A program made the position numbers and the translations under genes. Under the pieces are notes generated by a model that saw only the letters and a program-made list of their open reading frames with translations, had not been told where the DNA came from and made no database searches. A stretch of 64,000 bases of DNA from Hydrogenophaga aromaticivorans (GTDB lineage Bacteria > Pseudomonadota > Gammaproteobacteria > Burkholderiales > Burkholderiaceae_C). The stretch is from assembly GCF_013387465.1 (NCBI RefSeq), contig NZ_VYGV01000011.1, positions 124,001 to 188,000 of the forward strand, written 5' to 3'. This document shows, one piece after another, positions 1-8,426 of the stretch (the stretch's first letter is position 1; the number at the start of each line of letters is the position of its first letter).

Positions 1-242
1 TGGCCATGGTTCAGCGTTGGACTGGCGTTGACTCGGTCAACAAGTTCGGAAACATCACCTGGGCGACCGTCTCCCCAGTTCGTGTACCGCATCTGTCGTT
101 CATCGCACGCGACAAGCCATTGAAGCTGGCTGCTCGCGATCACATCATGGCCGGCCATATTTGGACTGAAGCGCTCGCATGCGTGCTGGTGCAGCTCAAG
201 ATCCGAGTTGTTGGTCATGGGCTCACAATTGGTAGGTTTCAT
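1..242 (-). CDS. Hypothetical protein, C-terminus beyond window edge
   Basis: An open frame of 80 codons reads leftward from an ATG at 242 without a stop to the window edge. The start is preceded by a purine-rich GAGAAAGG Shine-Dalgarno sequence. The visible protein begins MKPTNCEPMTNNSD and contains a hydrophilic stretch with DERQMRYTNWGDGRPGD; I recognise no family. A terminator-like hairpin separates it from the next leftward gene, so it probably has its own promoter. The reality of the gene rests on the ribosome binding site and the open frame only. Confidence 0.5.
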   Translation of the reverse strand, partial: MKPTNCEPMTNNSDLELHQHACERFSPNMAGHDVIASSQLQWLVACDERQMRYTNWGDGRPGDVSELVDRVNASPTLNHG

Positions 243-320
243 GGTGCCTTTCTCCCCATACACAGGGGTCTATTGAAAGGGACAGCCGGTGGGCTTTCTT
301 ATGCCCTCAACAGGCATAAG

Positions 321-342
321 AAAACCCGCCGAAGCGGGCTTT
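321..342 (-). terminator. Intrinsic terminator-like hairpin
   Basis: A short GC stem (CCCGC / GCGGG with loop CGAA) is flanked by A and T runs. It lies just past the stop codon of the leftward gene ending at 357 and fits a rho-independent terminator for that gene. Confidence 0.6.
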
Positions 343-356
343 GGCTGGGTGACAGA

Positions 357-650
357 TCAGCCCTGAGGACGGCACTCGATGAGTTCGTTGCCCACGATGG
401 TGAATGCAATTTCGCCATCTTCGCTCAGTGCCTCGGTCTGATGCAGTCGCATGTACTCTTGGGCATTTTTGACAGCATCGGGGTCGACAGGAATCCGCTT
501 GCCGTTGGGCTTGAGGAACATGGTCCAGTAGCTCTGCCATGGTGCGCCCTTGGAGCTCGGGAATCCCACAGTCATGGGCACGGGGAGCAGCTCCATCTTC
601 GCGCCTGAGATCGCGGCGATTTCGAGTGGTGCTGTGAGTTTCAGTTTCAT
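357..650 (-). CDS. Hypothetical protein, 97 aa
   Basis: The protein begins MKLKLTAPLEIAAISGAK and has no signal peptide or membrane segment. I chose the ATG at 650 over an upstream one because AGAAAGG precedes it at a good distance; the upstream extension is cysteine- and serine-rich and looks non-coding. The body (VGFPSSKGAPWQSYW, then KNAQEYMRLHQTEAL) looks like a small globular protein of mixed alpha/beta type. No family is recognised. It is followed by a clear hairpin terminator and lies among other small plasmid-backbone genes. Confidence 0.6.
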   Translation of the reverse strand: MKLKLTAPLEIAAISGAKMELLPVPMTVGFPSSKGAPWQSYWTMFLKPNGKRIPVDPDAVKNAQEYMRLHQTEALSEDGEIAFTIVGNELIECRPQG

Positions 651-802
651 GGATACCTTTCTATATCCGCACATAGCGGTTGTGTTGAAAGGGTGGTGCA
701 ATGCACTTTGATCTGCAGAAGATGCACAGCAAAATGCACGTTGAACAATGCGCCGCATGCGCTAGGATGAACCACGTTTTATCCAATTCTCAGGAGATCA
801 CC

Positions 803-1006
803 ATGACCACTTCCAGCAAAGAAGTCGGCGAGCAACTCAAGAGCTACGACCCTCAAACGGCTGAGCAAGTCAAAGCGGACTTCGACGCCGGCAAGACGCT
901 GCCCACGGACAAAGACCATGACGTGAACGTGATGGCCAAGCGCTTTGAAGCGATGGGCCTGCCAAGTAGCACCTTCGAAAAGATATGCAAGGACGCAGGC
1001 CTTTGA
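803..1006 (+). CDS. Small hypothetical protein, 67 aa
   Basis: A small soluble protein beginning MTTSSKEVGEQLKSYDPQ. The ATG at 803 follows a strong CAGGAGA ribosome binding site; an in-frame ATG at 701 has no such signal and adds an unlikely Met/His-rich leader. The sequence is highly charged and predicted helical (QVKADFDAGKTLPTDKDHDV). The gene ends inside a perfect bidirectional hairpin shared with the convergent gene to its right. Function unknown. Confidence 0.6.
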   Translation: MTTSSKEVGEQLKSYDPQTAEQVKADFDAGKTLPTDKDHDVNVMAKRFEAMGLPSSTFEKICKDAGL

Positions 1007-1030
1007 GTGAGTCCGAAGACTCACTCAAAG
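1001..1030. terminator. Perfect 13-bp bidirectional terminator hairpin
   Basis: CTTTGAGTGAGTC and its exact reverse complement flank a CGAA tetraloop. The hairpin overlaps the stop codon of the rightward gene at 1006 and sits 5 bp from the stop of the leftward gene at 1035, so it can serve both convergent genes. Confidence 0.75.
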
Positions 1031-1034
1031 CCCG

Positions 1035-1385
1035 CTAGACCACGCGGTTGAACTTGGCGTTCGCCCACGCAACCCCCACCCTCTGAAGTACATCACTCGG
1101 CGTGTGGCCGATGATCCTCTCTACGTTGCGTACAGAGACCCATTGGTTGCCACCGCCACCCCAATGGAACTGAGTGTGAAACCGCAGTCCCATACTTTTC
1201 AACGCACTCTCTTCTGAGACGATAACGGTCGTCGGATCGTTGACAAGGCCCTTGGTTGAGCCGAGCAACAAATAGACGCGATCGTCCTGAACTTCTATCA
1301 CTATCGCAGGCCGCACTTTGGTCTGGCTTCCGTAATGCACGAATGCATACACGACACAGCCAGGAACAAGCTTCTTCTGATACAT
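1035..1385 (-). CDS. PemK/MazF-like protein (candidate type II toxin)
   Basis: A 116-aa protein beginning MYQKKLVPGCVVYAFVHYG. The ATG at 1385 is chosen because CGAAGGAGAG lies just upstream. Residues 20-35 (SQTKVRPAIVIEVQDD) resemble the KxRPavVis beta-strand of the PemK/MazF fold, followed by VYLLLGSTKG. MazF-family proteins are mRNA interferases normally paired with an upstream antitoxin gene. I see no antitoxin here, so this could be an orphan, a degenerate toxin, or a fold relative with another role. The family call is inference from a short motif. Confidence 0.45.
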   Translation of the reverse strand: MYQKKLVPGCVVYAFVHYGSQTKVRPAIVIEVQDDRVYLLLGSTKGLVNDPTTVIVSEESALKSMGLRFHTQFHWGGGGNQWVSVRNVERIIGHTPSDVLQRVGVAWANAKFNRVV

Positions 1386-1573
1386 CGCGTCTCTCCTTCG
1401 GTTCCAAAAGGTTGGTAACAAATGGAGGAGAGCCAGGCTGGGCTTTCTCAAAGCACGGGCCTTGAGAAAGCCCATCCTCAATTGGATGGGCATGAATATT
1501 CGAACTGGCTTGATGTCTGCAGGATCTGCAAAGAAGCAGTGGATGGCTTGCATCCACGACAGATCGTCCTCGA

Positions 1574-1726
1574 CTAAAGAAGCCCGGCGTTGGCAAACGA
1601 GAAGAATGCGCTCCGATTCACGATGACGTGGTCGATCACACGCACATCGATCAGCTGCAGAGCAGACTTCAGGGTTTGCGTGAGTGCTTCGTCCGAACGG
1701 CTCGGTTGAAGTTCGCCTGATGGGTG
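1574..1726 (-). pseudogene. radC: RadC C-terminal fragment (left half of split radC)
   Basis: Read leftward, the frame gives [20 protein letters not shown] and then [20 protein letters not shown] followed by a stop. This matches the end of the RadC/JAB metallopeptidase-like domain, which normally follows HNHPSG and PS..D. The fragment begins abruptly at the serine-proline-glycine end of the metal motif. The missing N-terminal part, ending HNHP, lies 7.2 kb to the right at 8943-9388 on the same strand. The two halves flank the GInt-type island, so the gene was interrupted by its insertion. Confidence 0.8.
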
Positions 1727-1871
1727 TTAGGTTGCATTCGCGTGTGTCAACACGATTGGCTTTATCAGGAGATCTGCTTAGACTGGCGCATGCCCGAGCA
1801 GCCCAAGCCTCTTTCAGAGGCGAGTAGCCCGGCGCGCCCCGCGTTTTGCGGCAACTCCATGGGGGTTCGCG

Positions 1872-2177
1872 GTGATGCTGGCTCGCAGATCATTCAGTGC
1901 TCCAACGTTGGCACAGCTTCGCCAGATGCCGGCCAGCGATGCCTTGGCTTTGCTGGCCGATCACGTCAAGCTTGATCCAACCTACCTGCCCGTCAAGGAC
2001 CGTCACAGCTGCCGTTGGCACGCGAGCACCGCGCTCGGTGATTTCGAGATACTGACCACGGGCGTCAAGTGGTACGACACGCGAGCTTGCGCTGGCGGAG
2101 GCGGCGCCATTGATCTGGCGATGCATGTGCTCGGTCTGTCGTTTGTCGATGCGGTCAAGCGGCTGACCGCAAGGTAG
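1872..2177 (+). CDS. CHC2/DUF3991-like small protein upstream of ginA
   Basis: The 101-aa product ends with GDFEILTTGVKWYDTRACAG, GGGAIDLAMHVLG and then SFVDAVKRLTAR. This resembles the segment of plasmid primase-like proteins where W(Y/F)D is followed by a glycine run and AIDLxMHLxG. There is no Toprim catalytic domain, so it is either a stand-alone nucleic-acid-binding module or a primase remnant. The stop is 6 bp before the ginA start, which suggests co-transcription with the recombinases. It starts ATGATG; either Met could be used. Confidence 0.55.
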   Translation: MMLARRSFSAPTLAQLRQMPASDALALLADHVKLDPTYLPVKDRHSCRWHASTALGDFEILTTGVKWYDTRACAGGGGAIDLAMHVLGLSFVDAVKRLTAR

Positions 2178-2183
2178 GTCGGC

Positions 2184-3371
2184 GTGGTCCAGGTCGTTCG
2201 CAAGTCGGCACTGCCGGATCCGTCCGAGGTGATCGATCGGTTAGCGCCGGCAGCGGCGCGAGCGCCTGCAGTTGCGCTGCGCGAACCAAGGCCGACGGGC
2301 TTCCCGCTCCTGTTCACGGCGCAGTGGCAGCTGATCGAGCCGGCGGTCGCTTTCCTGCACGAACACTTCGTGCAGCGCGCCCACACGATCGATACGCTCA
2401 GGACCTATGCCGAGGTGCTCTACGACTGGTTCGAGACCCTGGAGCAGAACGGTGTTCGGTGGGATGGCGCTGACGCCGTGGACCTGGTGGCCTATCGCAA
2501 CCGGATGCTCACGCAGCCGAGCGCGCACACCGGCAGACCGTATCGCATCGCCACCATCAACCACCGTGTGCGCGGCGTGCTGCGGTTTTACGACTGGGCG
2601 GTGCGCACGCATTGGTTGGTGGCGTCCCCCTTGGCCGGCACGGAGCACAACTTCCGCGTAGCAAGGCAGCTGCGCCCCTGCAGCGCCGATGCGAGCCGGC
2701 CAACCGATCACAGTCTGTTCGTGCTGCGCCAGTTCGAGCCGTTGCCGCGTCCGCTCGTGTCGGAGCAGGCGCGGGAACTACTGGCCACGTTGCCACCGCC
2801 GTACGACCTGATGGCGCGCTGGCAGCTCTATACGGGGCTGCGCGTGAGCGAATTGCTGCGCCTGTGCGTCCAGGACGTCAGCAAGCCTTCAGTACGGACG
2901 GTGTCGCATCACACCATCGAAGTGATCCGCAAGGGCCGCAAGCCCGGCTACGTGGTCGCCCCGGCGAGCCTGCTCGACGAGACGGCAGCGTATCGCTCCG
3001 GGCACCGGCGGGCCTGGTTGCAGCGTGCCGCCCACCGCCGAGGACGCGTTGCCGATCCCGCCGCCTTGTTCGTCAACGCGCGCGGTGCGCACGTTGGCAA
3101 GAACGCCTATCAGCGCGTCATCAGCCGAACCGGCCAGGCCTGCGGATTCAAGGCGACCACGCACCTGCTGCGGGCGACCTTCGCGTGCATGCTGCTGGCT
3201 CGCCTGGAGCAGCTCGCCAGCGCGGGCGCCGCGATCAACCCGCTGATGGTCGTCAAGGTGCTCATGGGACACGAGCGCATCGAGACCACCGATCGCTACC
3301 TGCGCGCCATTGCCGTGGAGGCCGGCACGCTCAGAGAAGTGCTGGACACGCTGTTGTCGGAGGTGCCGTGA
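2184..3371 (+). CDS. ginA: Tyrosine recombinase GinA-like
   Basis: First of three recombinases of the island; 395 aa from a GTG start. The N-terminal half (about residues 50-150) looks like a SAM-like DNA-binding domain. The catalytic domain has the full set of residues: Arg in YTGLRVSELLRL, His/Arg in HLLRATFACML, His in LMGHERIETT and Tyr in DRYLRA. This fits the TnpA/GinA class. The stop overlaps the next gene (GTGA), indicating translational coupling. In GInt islands all four gin genes were reported as needed for movement. Confidence 0.8.
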   Translation: MVQVVRKSALPDPSEVIDRLAPAAARAPAVALREPRPTGFPLLFTAQWQLIEPAVAFLHEHFVQRAHTIDTLRTYAEVLYDWFETLEQNGVRWDGADAVDLVAYRNRMLTQPSAHTGRPYRIATINHRVRGVLRFYDWAVRTHWLVASPLAGTEHNFRVARQLRPCSADASRPTDHSLFVLRQFEPLPRPLVSEQARELLATLPPPYDLMARWQLYTGLRVSELLRLCVQDVSKPSVRTVSHHTIEVIRKGRKPGYVVAPASLLDETAAYRSGHRRAWLQRAAHRRGRVADPAALFVNARGAHVGKNAYQRVISRTGQACGFKATTHLLRATFACMLLARLEQLASAGAAINPLMVVKVLMGHERIETTDRYLRAIAVEAGTLREVLDTLLSEVP

Positions 3372-5119
3372 CCGTGGGCACTCGCCGCCGCCCAATGCCT
3401 CGCGGGTTCACGCACAGCGCCGATCTCGTTGAGGGCGGAGCAGCGCCCGCTCGGTTCGAGGCGCCTCGCCAGGTGCGACGCACCGTCATCGACTTCGGCT
3501 CGCTCGACCTGCCCGCGGACGTCCAGGGTGCTCTGGCCGAGGCCTTCTGGTGCCACTTTGGCGCGATGGCCGAGCGCTGTATCCCCGTGCGCTGGTTCCA
3601 CATCCTGGTCTTCGAGCGCTTCGTTCGAGAATCCGGCGCCATCAGGTGCCTGGCCGACGTTCATGGTGGCACGCTCCTGCGCTACGTCGAGTGGTTGAAC
3701 ACCCAGTGCCGGCGAGATGGCCAGCCGTGGACCAAGTCGAGTCGGGCGAGCGCGTTCACGACCCTGCGCAAACTGCTGCAGTGGATCGAGCGTTGCCGCC
3801 CCGGGCGTGTTGCGAGCATCGAGTACCCATTCAACCCGTTCCCCTGGCGCAACCGCGATGCCCGACCCCACGACAAGATGCCTGCGGGCGAACTGCGGGC
3901 GTTGCTGAAGGCCTGCGAAGCAGACATTGTTCGCATCCGTGCTGGCCGTGAGGCCGCTGCGGCGCAACGCATCGCCGACGCCGGCCAGCCGGGAACCCTC
4001 GGCTGGCTGCTCGAACACATCGATCGGCAATGCGATGGCATCGTGCCCAGCGCGCGCGACCTGTCGCGACCCGGGCAGTGCACCGTGCGGACGACCCTCC
4101 AGCGCTTCGGTGGCGTGAGGCAGGTCGAACCGTGCCTCTATCCGCGCGCCGAACTGCTGTTACCGTACTACCTGGCCATCATGGCTCACGCAGCGGGCAA
4201 CCCCGAACCGATCGCCGAACTCGGTCGCGACTGCCTGCAGTCCCTGCCACTGCTCGATGACCGCCAGGCGCTCGTGTGGTTCAAGGCCCGCTCCCACCGC
4301 ATCCAGCGGCGCACGTTCAGCAGCGCCGACTGCTTCGAACCGCCAGCGCTCATTGAGGAACTGCTCGCGTGGAACGAACGGCTGCGACCCCTGGCGCGCG
4401 TGACCGAGCGTGATCGCCTGTTCCTCTACAAAGCCCTGCGCGGCGTGACGGCACTCACTTGTGGCGCAGCCAAACACCTGGTCAAGGCATTTTGCGAGCG
4501 GCACGGCCTGCCGCGGTTCTCTCTCGTGTCGATCCGTCCCGGGGTGCTCGCGAGCTTCTACCGCGCCTCGGGCGACCTGCGCCGCGTCAAGGCGATCGCC
4601 AACCATGCGCACTTGTCCACCACCGTGCGCTACGTCCAGACGCCCGAGGTCCAGGCGCAGCACCGCTCTCGCATGGCCGCCCTCCAACAGGCCTTCATCG
4701 GGCACATCGAGCGCGCCGCAGCCAGCGCATCCCAGCGTCGCCCCATCAATCCCAGGGGCTACCGCTCACCGGTGCCCGGTGGCGAAGTCGTGTCGATGTT
4801 CGGCTTCGGCTGCAAGGACCCCTTCGCCGGTGCGGCGGCGGGGACGCACCCCGGTGAACTGTGCACGAATTTCATGGGCTGCTTCACCTGTCCAAACGCC
4901 ATCATCACGCCGGATCCGCCGACGCTGGCTCGGCTGCTCCAGGCGCGTGACCACATGAGGGCTGCCGCCGCCTTGCTGCATCCAGCGCGCTGGCAGGCCT
5001 TCTACGCGCCGCAGTTGCGCATCCTGGAAGAAGACATCCTTCCTCGCTTTGCCAGCCGCGAACTCGCGGCCGCCCTGCCCTTGGTGGCACAGCTGCCACC
5101 GCTGCCCGATCTTCGATGA
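3368..5119 (+). CDS. ginB: Tyrosine recombinase GinB-like
   Basis: A 583-aa protein from the GTG that overlaps the ginA stop (GTGA); an in-frame ATG at 3394 is an alternative. The C-terminal region has a recombinase-like SIRPGVLASFYRASGDLRRV, then ANHAHLSTTVRYVQ with the His and Tyr expected of the active site. The first catalytic Arg box is weak (IMAHAAGNPEPIAEL). This is in line with the middle recombinase of TnpABC/RIT-like trios being more divergent. It also has a Cys-bearing tail (CTNFMGCFTCPNAI) that could bind metal. Confidence 0.75.
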   Translation: MTVGTRRRPMPRGFTHSADLVEGGAAPARFEAPRQVRRTVIDFGSLDLPADVQGALAEAFWCHFGAMAERCIPVRWFHILVFERFVRESGAIRCLADVHGGTLLRYVEWLNTQCRRDGQPWTKSSRASAFTTLRKLLQWIERCRPGRVASIEYPFNPFPWRNRDARPHDKMPAGELRALLKACEADIVRIRAGREAAAAQRIADAGQPGTLGWLLEHIDRQCDGIVPSARDLSRPGQCTVRTTLQRFGGVRQVEPCLYPRAELLLPYYLAIMAHAAGNPEPIAELGRDCLQSLPLLDDRQALVWFKARSHRIQRRTFSSADCFEPPALIEELLAWNERLRPLARVTERDRLFLYKALRGVTALTCGAAKHLVKAFCERHGLPRFSLVSIRPGVLASFYRASGDLRRVKAIANHAHLSTTVRYVQTPEVQAQHRSRMAALQQAFIGHIERAAASASQRRPINPRGYRSPVPGGEVVSMFGFGCKDPFAGAAAGTHPGELCTNFMGCFTCPNAIITPDPPTLARLLQARDHMRAAAALLHPARWQAFYAPQLRILEEDILPRFASRELAAALPLVAQLPPLPDLR

Positions 5120-5128
5120 GCTGGCCCC

Positions 5129-7045
5129 ATGCGCGCAGCGGCAAACCTTCTTCTCGGCAGTCCGACCCCAAGGAGCCGAACCCGCGCACAGGCGCCCGAA
5201 GCGCGTGCGTGGTTCCTCGACGCCGATTGGGACGACCCGGTCTGGGTCTTCAAACCGACGAACGCGCTCGAAGAGGCCAAGCCGGTGCGCGTTGACTGGC
5301 GCTTCAAGCTCCCGGGCGGGCAAGTTTTCGTGGGACATCGGTATGCAGCGCTGCTGCACAGCAGCAAGCAGCTCATCGCGCTCATCCGCAGTCGCTCGCT
5401 GGGCACCGGCCTGCCGCAGCGTGCGAGCACGGCTGCAGGCTACTTCAACTACCTGCGCGAACTCGTGCGCTGGATGGATCAGGCCGGCTTCTCTCGCTTC
5501 ACCGATCTCGACGCGACAGCACTGCTGCAATTCCAGCGCGCGCTTGCCCTGAGACCGGGAACTCGGCGCCCCACGCTCGCCCCCACGACGGTGCAGAAGT
5601 ACCTCTACCTGCTCACGTATCTGTATCGCTTTCGCGATGAACTCGACGACGGGTTGCGCATCGACCCTTTTCCGGGGCGCAGCCAAGGCGATGTCGCTGG
5701 CGTGCACGACGCCGATGTCCGTCGCTGGCCGTACACCCCGCAGGCCGTTGCGGTGGCGCTGGTCCAGGGCGCCATCGATCTGGTCAAACGTGGTGCAACG
5801 CCGATCCTGCAGGCCAGGGATGTCTATGCCGAGGCCGTAGGAGCCGCCAAACAGCAGGGTTACCTCACCGACGCCTGCACCAATGCGGCAACGCGCGCTT
5901 TACGTCACGCACGTGTCCGGGTGCCTGGCCAGCCGCAGCCGATCCTGACGGTCGGTGCGCTCACGCAGGCGATCGACATGCTCTACGCGGCATGCTTCGT
6001 CGTCATCTCGTACCTCGTCGGACCGCGGGCCAGTGAGATCCTGCACCTCCAGGCGGGCTGCGTGCAGCGCCGTGGCGGCGCCGCCGCCGAAGAGATCACC
6101 GTGATCGTCGGTGCGATTTTCAAGCGCCAACCGGAGTACGCCGGGCGGCCACACGAATGGGTTGCACCGCCGGTGGCCGCGACCGCCATCGCCGTCCTCG
6201 AAGCCTTGTCGGCCGGGCATCGCGCTCAGTCTGGGCGGCCCCATTTGTGGCTGCGCCGTGGCCAGACCCCAGGTGCCACGGAGTGGCAGCGCCCATGCCC
6301 CGGCACGCTGGGTATCGTGTCGACCAGGCGCATGCGACTGCTGCTCAAGCGCTTTGCGGTGTGGCTCGGGCTGCCGCAGCATGAGGGCAGAACCTGGCAA
6401 CTTTCCACGCACCAGGGGCGCAAGACCTTCGCACGGTTCGCGGCATTGCGCGACGGATCGGCGTTGTTCGCTCTCGCGCAGCACCTGGGCCATCGCGAGC
6501 GCGCCGTCACCGACTGTGGCTACGCCGGCTCCGACTACCGGCTCAACCAGGAGATCGAGACCGAGATCCTCGAACAATCGACTGCGGCCTGGGAGCACAT
6601 GCTCGCCGCACCCGGCCTGGGCGGGCGCGCCGGCGCCGAGATCGTGGCCAAACGCCCGCACTTTCGGGGGGCCCGGCTCAAACAGGACCTCAAGAGCTAC
6701 GCCCGGCTGCTGGTGGACGCCGGCCTCGTGCTCGGCGTGTGCGACTGGGGATTTTGTGTCTACCGCGAGGAACACAGCGCCTGCCTGGGCAACGCCGCCG
6801 GACCGAATCCGGCGCGCCGTGAGCCCTCCACCTGCGGGCGTTGCAAGAACTTCGTGGTGTCGCAACAGCATCGCGCCTACTGGGTCGAGCAGGTCCGTCG
6901 GCACGAAGCGCTGCTCGACGAGCCTGCGCTGCCGTTGCAGACGCTGCGCATCGTGCGCGAGCGGCTCAACGAGGCCCGTGCCTTGATCCACTCGATCGAC
7001 GCGGACAACCCGGGAACCGGTCATGGCCCACACACCGCCCCATGA
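5129..7045 (+). CDS. ginC: Tyrosine recombinase GinC-like
   Basis: A 638-aa recombinase starting 9 bp after ginB. Catalytic residues are visible as Arg in YLVGPRASEILHL, His-Arg in THQGRKTFARF, His in LAQHLGHRERAV and Tyr in CGYAGSD. A cysteine cluster near the C-terminus (GVCDWGFCVYREEHSACLG, then CGRCKNF) suggests a zinc-binding module, a known feature of this class. The last codons overlap ginD by 23 bp. Part of the four-gene unit that defines the island. Confidence 0.8.
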   Translation: MRAAANLLLGSPTPRSRTRAQAPEARAWFLDADWDDPVWVFKPTNALEEAKPVRVDWRFKLPGGQVFVGHRYAALLHSSKQLIALIRSRSLGTGLPQRASTAAGYFNYLRELVRWMDQAGFSRFTDLDATALLQFQRALALRPGTRRPTLAPTTVQKYLYLLTYLYRFRDELDDGLRIDPFPGRSQGDVAGVHDADVRRWPYTPQAVAVALVQGAIDLVKRGATPILQARDVYAEAVGAAKQQGYLTDACTNAATRALRHARVRVPGQPQPILTVGALTQAIDMLYAACFVVISYLVGPRASEILHLQAGCVQRRGGAAAEEITVIVGAIFKRQPEYAGRPHEWVAPPVAATAIAVLEALSAGHRAQSGRPHLWLRRGQTPGATEWQRPCPGTLGIVSTRRMRLLLKRFAVWLGLPQHEGRTWQLSTHQGRKTFARFAALRDGSALFALAQHLGHRERAVTDCGYAGSDYRLNQEIETEILEQSTAAWEHMLAAPGLGGRAGAEIVAKRPHFRGARLKQDLKSYARLLVDAGLVLGVCDWGFCVYREEHSACLGNAAGPNPARREPSTCGRCKNFVVSQQHRAYWVEQVRRHEALLDEPALPLQTLRIVRERLNEARALIHSIDADNPGTGHGPHTAP

Positions 7046-7439
7046 TCCGACCGAGGTCGCACCGGCGCAGCGGCTTCGCGATGCCCTCGCGCAGTTGACG
7101 GCGGCGGATGGGGGTGCCGCGCCGACGGCCAAGGCGCTGTGCGAACTCGCTGGCGTCTCGCGCAACGCGCTGTACCGCTACCACCCCGACATCCTGATCG
7201 AGCTTCACCGACTGCAACATCGTCGACGGCGAACATCGGGCCCCTCCGCACTGGCGTTGGAGCAACTGCGCGCCGACAACCGGAGCCTGCACCACCAAGT
7301 GGCCATGATCGCCGCCTTGGTCGATCACTATTTCTGTGCCTGGCAAGAGAGCCAAACCTTGCTGGAACGTCGCGAGCGCGAGCTCGCTGAGCTGCGCCGC
7401 CACGTCAAACCCAAGCTGGTTTCGATCCAGCACAAGTGA
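7023..7439 (+). CDS. ginD: GinD/TnpC-like small DNA-binding protein
   Basis: A 138-aa protein. Residues 35-56 (PTAKALCELAGVSRNALYRY) form a helix-turn-helix resembling TetR and DUF6262 proteins. The C-terminal half is a predicted coiled coil (ALEQLRADNRSLHHQV, then LLERRERELAELRRHV). Size, position and architecture match the fourth gene of Tn554-type and GInt elements, thought to assist or orient the three recombinases. The start lies inside ginC. Confidence 0.75.
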   Translation: MAHTPPHDPTEVAPAQRLRDALAQLTAADGGAAPTAKALCELAGVSRNALYRYHPDILIELHRLQHRRRRTSGPSALALEQLRADNRSLHHQVAMIAALVDHYFCAWQESQTLLERRERELAELRRHVKPKLVSIQHK

Positions 7440-7496
7440 GCCCGGCAGCGCAGGCCATGAGCGCTGACGCGGGCGCGCAGCCGTGCATGCGAACGA

Positions 7497-7709
7497 TCAA
7501 CCGCAGCACTTCACTTGCTGCTGCACCGGCGGGCATGGCACCGAGCCGTACGAGCAGTACACGCAGCAGTCGCCCGGTTTCGGCCGAAGCAGCTCGTGGC
7601 AGCGCTCGCATTCGTAGAAGAACTGGCACGCGTCGGTTGGCATGGTCTCGGCCTTCGAGTGCCCGCACGACGGACAGGTCAGCGTGGACTGCGGCACAAC
7701 GGCGCTCAC
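7497..7709 (-). CDS. GDCCVxC-domain zinc-ribbon protein of mer cluster
   Basis: A 70-aa protein from a GTG start that overlaps the merP stop (GTGA). It has one CxxC knuckle near the start (LTCPSCGHSK), a second in ECERCHELL, and the diagnostic GDCCVYCSYGSVPCPP, ending in KCCG. With so many cysteine pairs it probably binds Hg(II) or another soft metal. Such proteins often accompany merT and merP, but the role is not established. Last gene of the leftward merT-merP unit. Confidence 0.75.
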   Translation of the reverse strand: MSAVVPQSTLTCPSCGHSKAETMPTDACQFFYECERCHELLRPKPGDCCVYCSYGSVPCPPVQQQVKCCG

Positions 7710-7990
7710 CGTGCCGCCTCCTTGATCGTCGACGGGTAGCCCGCGTCGGTCGTCGCGCCAGTGAGCTGCCCGACAGCGGCCTGGCTGTCGTCGAACGTGA
7801 CCACCGCTTCGCGCCTGTCCAGGCTCACGTCGACCTTGGCCACGCCTGCGACCCTGGTGAGGGCTTTCTTCACCGTGATCGGGCAGGCTGCGCAGTTCAT
7901 GCCCGGCACCGACAGTGTCACGGTTTTCGTCGCAGACCACGCCGGCGCGACGAGCACGGCAAGGAGGATGGCGATGTGGCGAGGTTTCAT
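7706..7990 (-). CDS. merP: Periplasmic mercury-binding protein MerP
   Basis: A 94-aa protein with an N-terminal signal peptide (HIAILLAVLVAPAWSA) and a heavy-metal-associated domain carrying GMNCAACPITVKKAL, the MerP/HMA Cys-x-x-Cys site. It scavenges Hg(II) in the periplasm and passes it to MerT. The ATG at 7990 follows GAAAGGG and is preferred over a TTG six bases upstream. It lies 12 bp downstream of merT and overlaps the next gene, so it is translated as part of the MerR-controlled operon. Confidence 0.92.
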   Translation of the reverse strand: MKPRHIAILLAVLVAPAWSATKTVTLSVPGMNCAACPITVKKALTRVAGVAKVDVSLDRREAVVTFDDSQAAVGQLTGATTDAGYPSTIKEAAR

Positions 7991-8002
7991 GGACAAGCCC
8001 TT

Positions 8003-8353
8003 TCAGTAGAACAACGGCGCCGCGTACGGGAAGCCCAGCGCAATCGCCACCAGCACGACGACCACCCAGAACACGATGCGGTACCCGCGGCGCACGGCCG
8101 GCACCGCGCACACCTCGCCAGGCCGGCACTGTTCGACTGGCCGATATACGCGCCGATAGGCCAGCACCAGTGCCCCCAATGCGACGGTGATGAACACGGG
8201 TCGGTACGGCTCCAGCGCGGTGAGGTTGGCGATCCACGCACCGCCCAGGCCCACGCTGACCAGCACCAGCGGCCCGAGGCAACAGGCCGATGCGAGGCCG
8301 GCGGCCAACCCACCGCTGACCAAGGCCCATCGGCCGGATCCATGGCTGGACAT
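8003..8353 (-). CDS. merT: Mercuric transport protein MerT
   Basis: A 116-aa inner-membrane protein of usual MerT length with three predicted membrane helices. The first carries the vicinal cysteine pair ([20 protein letters not shown]) that accepts Hg(II) from MerP; a second pair region is seen in [11 protein letters not shown]. The ATG at 8353 follows GAAGGAAG. First gene after the MerR-type promoter. With no merA in the island, uptake would not be followed by reduction unless a reductase is encoded elsewhere. Confidence 0.92.
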   Translation of the reverse strand: MSSHGSGRWALVSGGLAAGLASACCLGPLVLVSVGLGGAWIANLTALEPYRPVFITVALGALVLAYRRVYRPVEQCRPGEVCAVPAVRRGYRIVFWVVVVLVAIALGFPYAAPLFY

Positions 8354-8393
8354 GCGACTTCCTTCTGTTCGTGTGCGAAGCTCCATGGCTGGA

Positions 8394-8424
8394 ATAATAT
8401 TTCCGTACCTGAGTACGGAGTCAA
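8394..8424 (-). promoter_or_regulatory. MerR-type mer promoter/operator
   Basis: Read leftward, TTGACT (-35) and TATTAT (-10) are separated by exactly 19 bp. The spacer holds the MerR dyad CCGTAC-N4-GTACGG (8403-8418). A 19-bp spacer is the hallmark of promoters activated by MerR through DNA untwisting. The site lies between the divergent merT and merR genes, so MerR also represses itself from it. Confidence 0.9.
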
Positions 8425-8426
8425 CC

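Noticed and set aside
6..608. A 200-codon plus-strand open frame
   Set aside because: It lies opposite two leftward genes that have good ribosome binding sites and a terminator, and its product is unlike any protein family.
2612..3367. Upstream extension of the GinB frame
   Set aside because: This part is out of frame with, and fully inside, ginA. The GTG at 3368 overlapping the ginA stop is the natural start.
4766..7165. Long minus-strand open frames opposite ginB and ginC
   Set aside because: High GC content opens antisense frames; their products lack domains, while the plus-strand genes show catalytic motifs.
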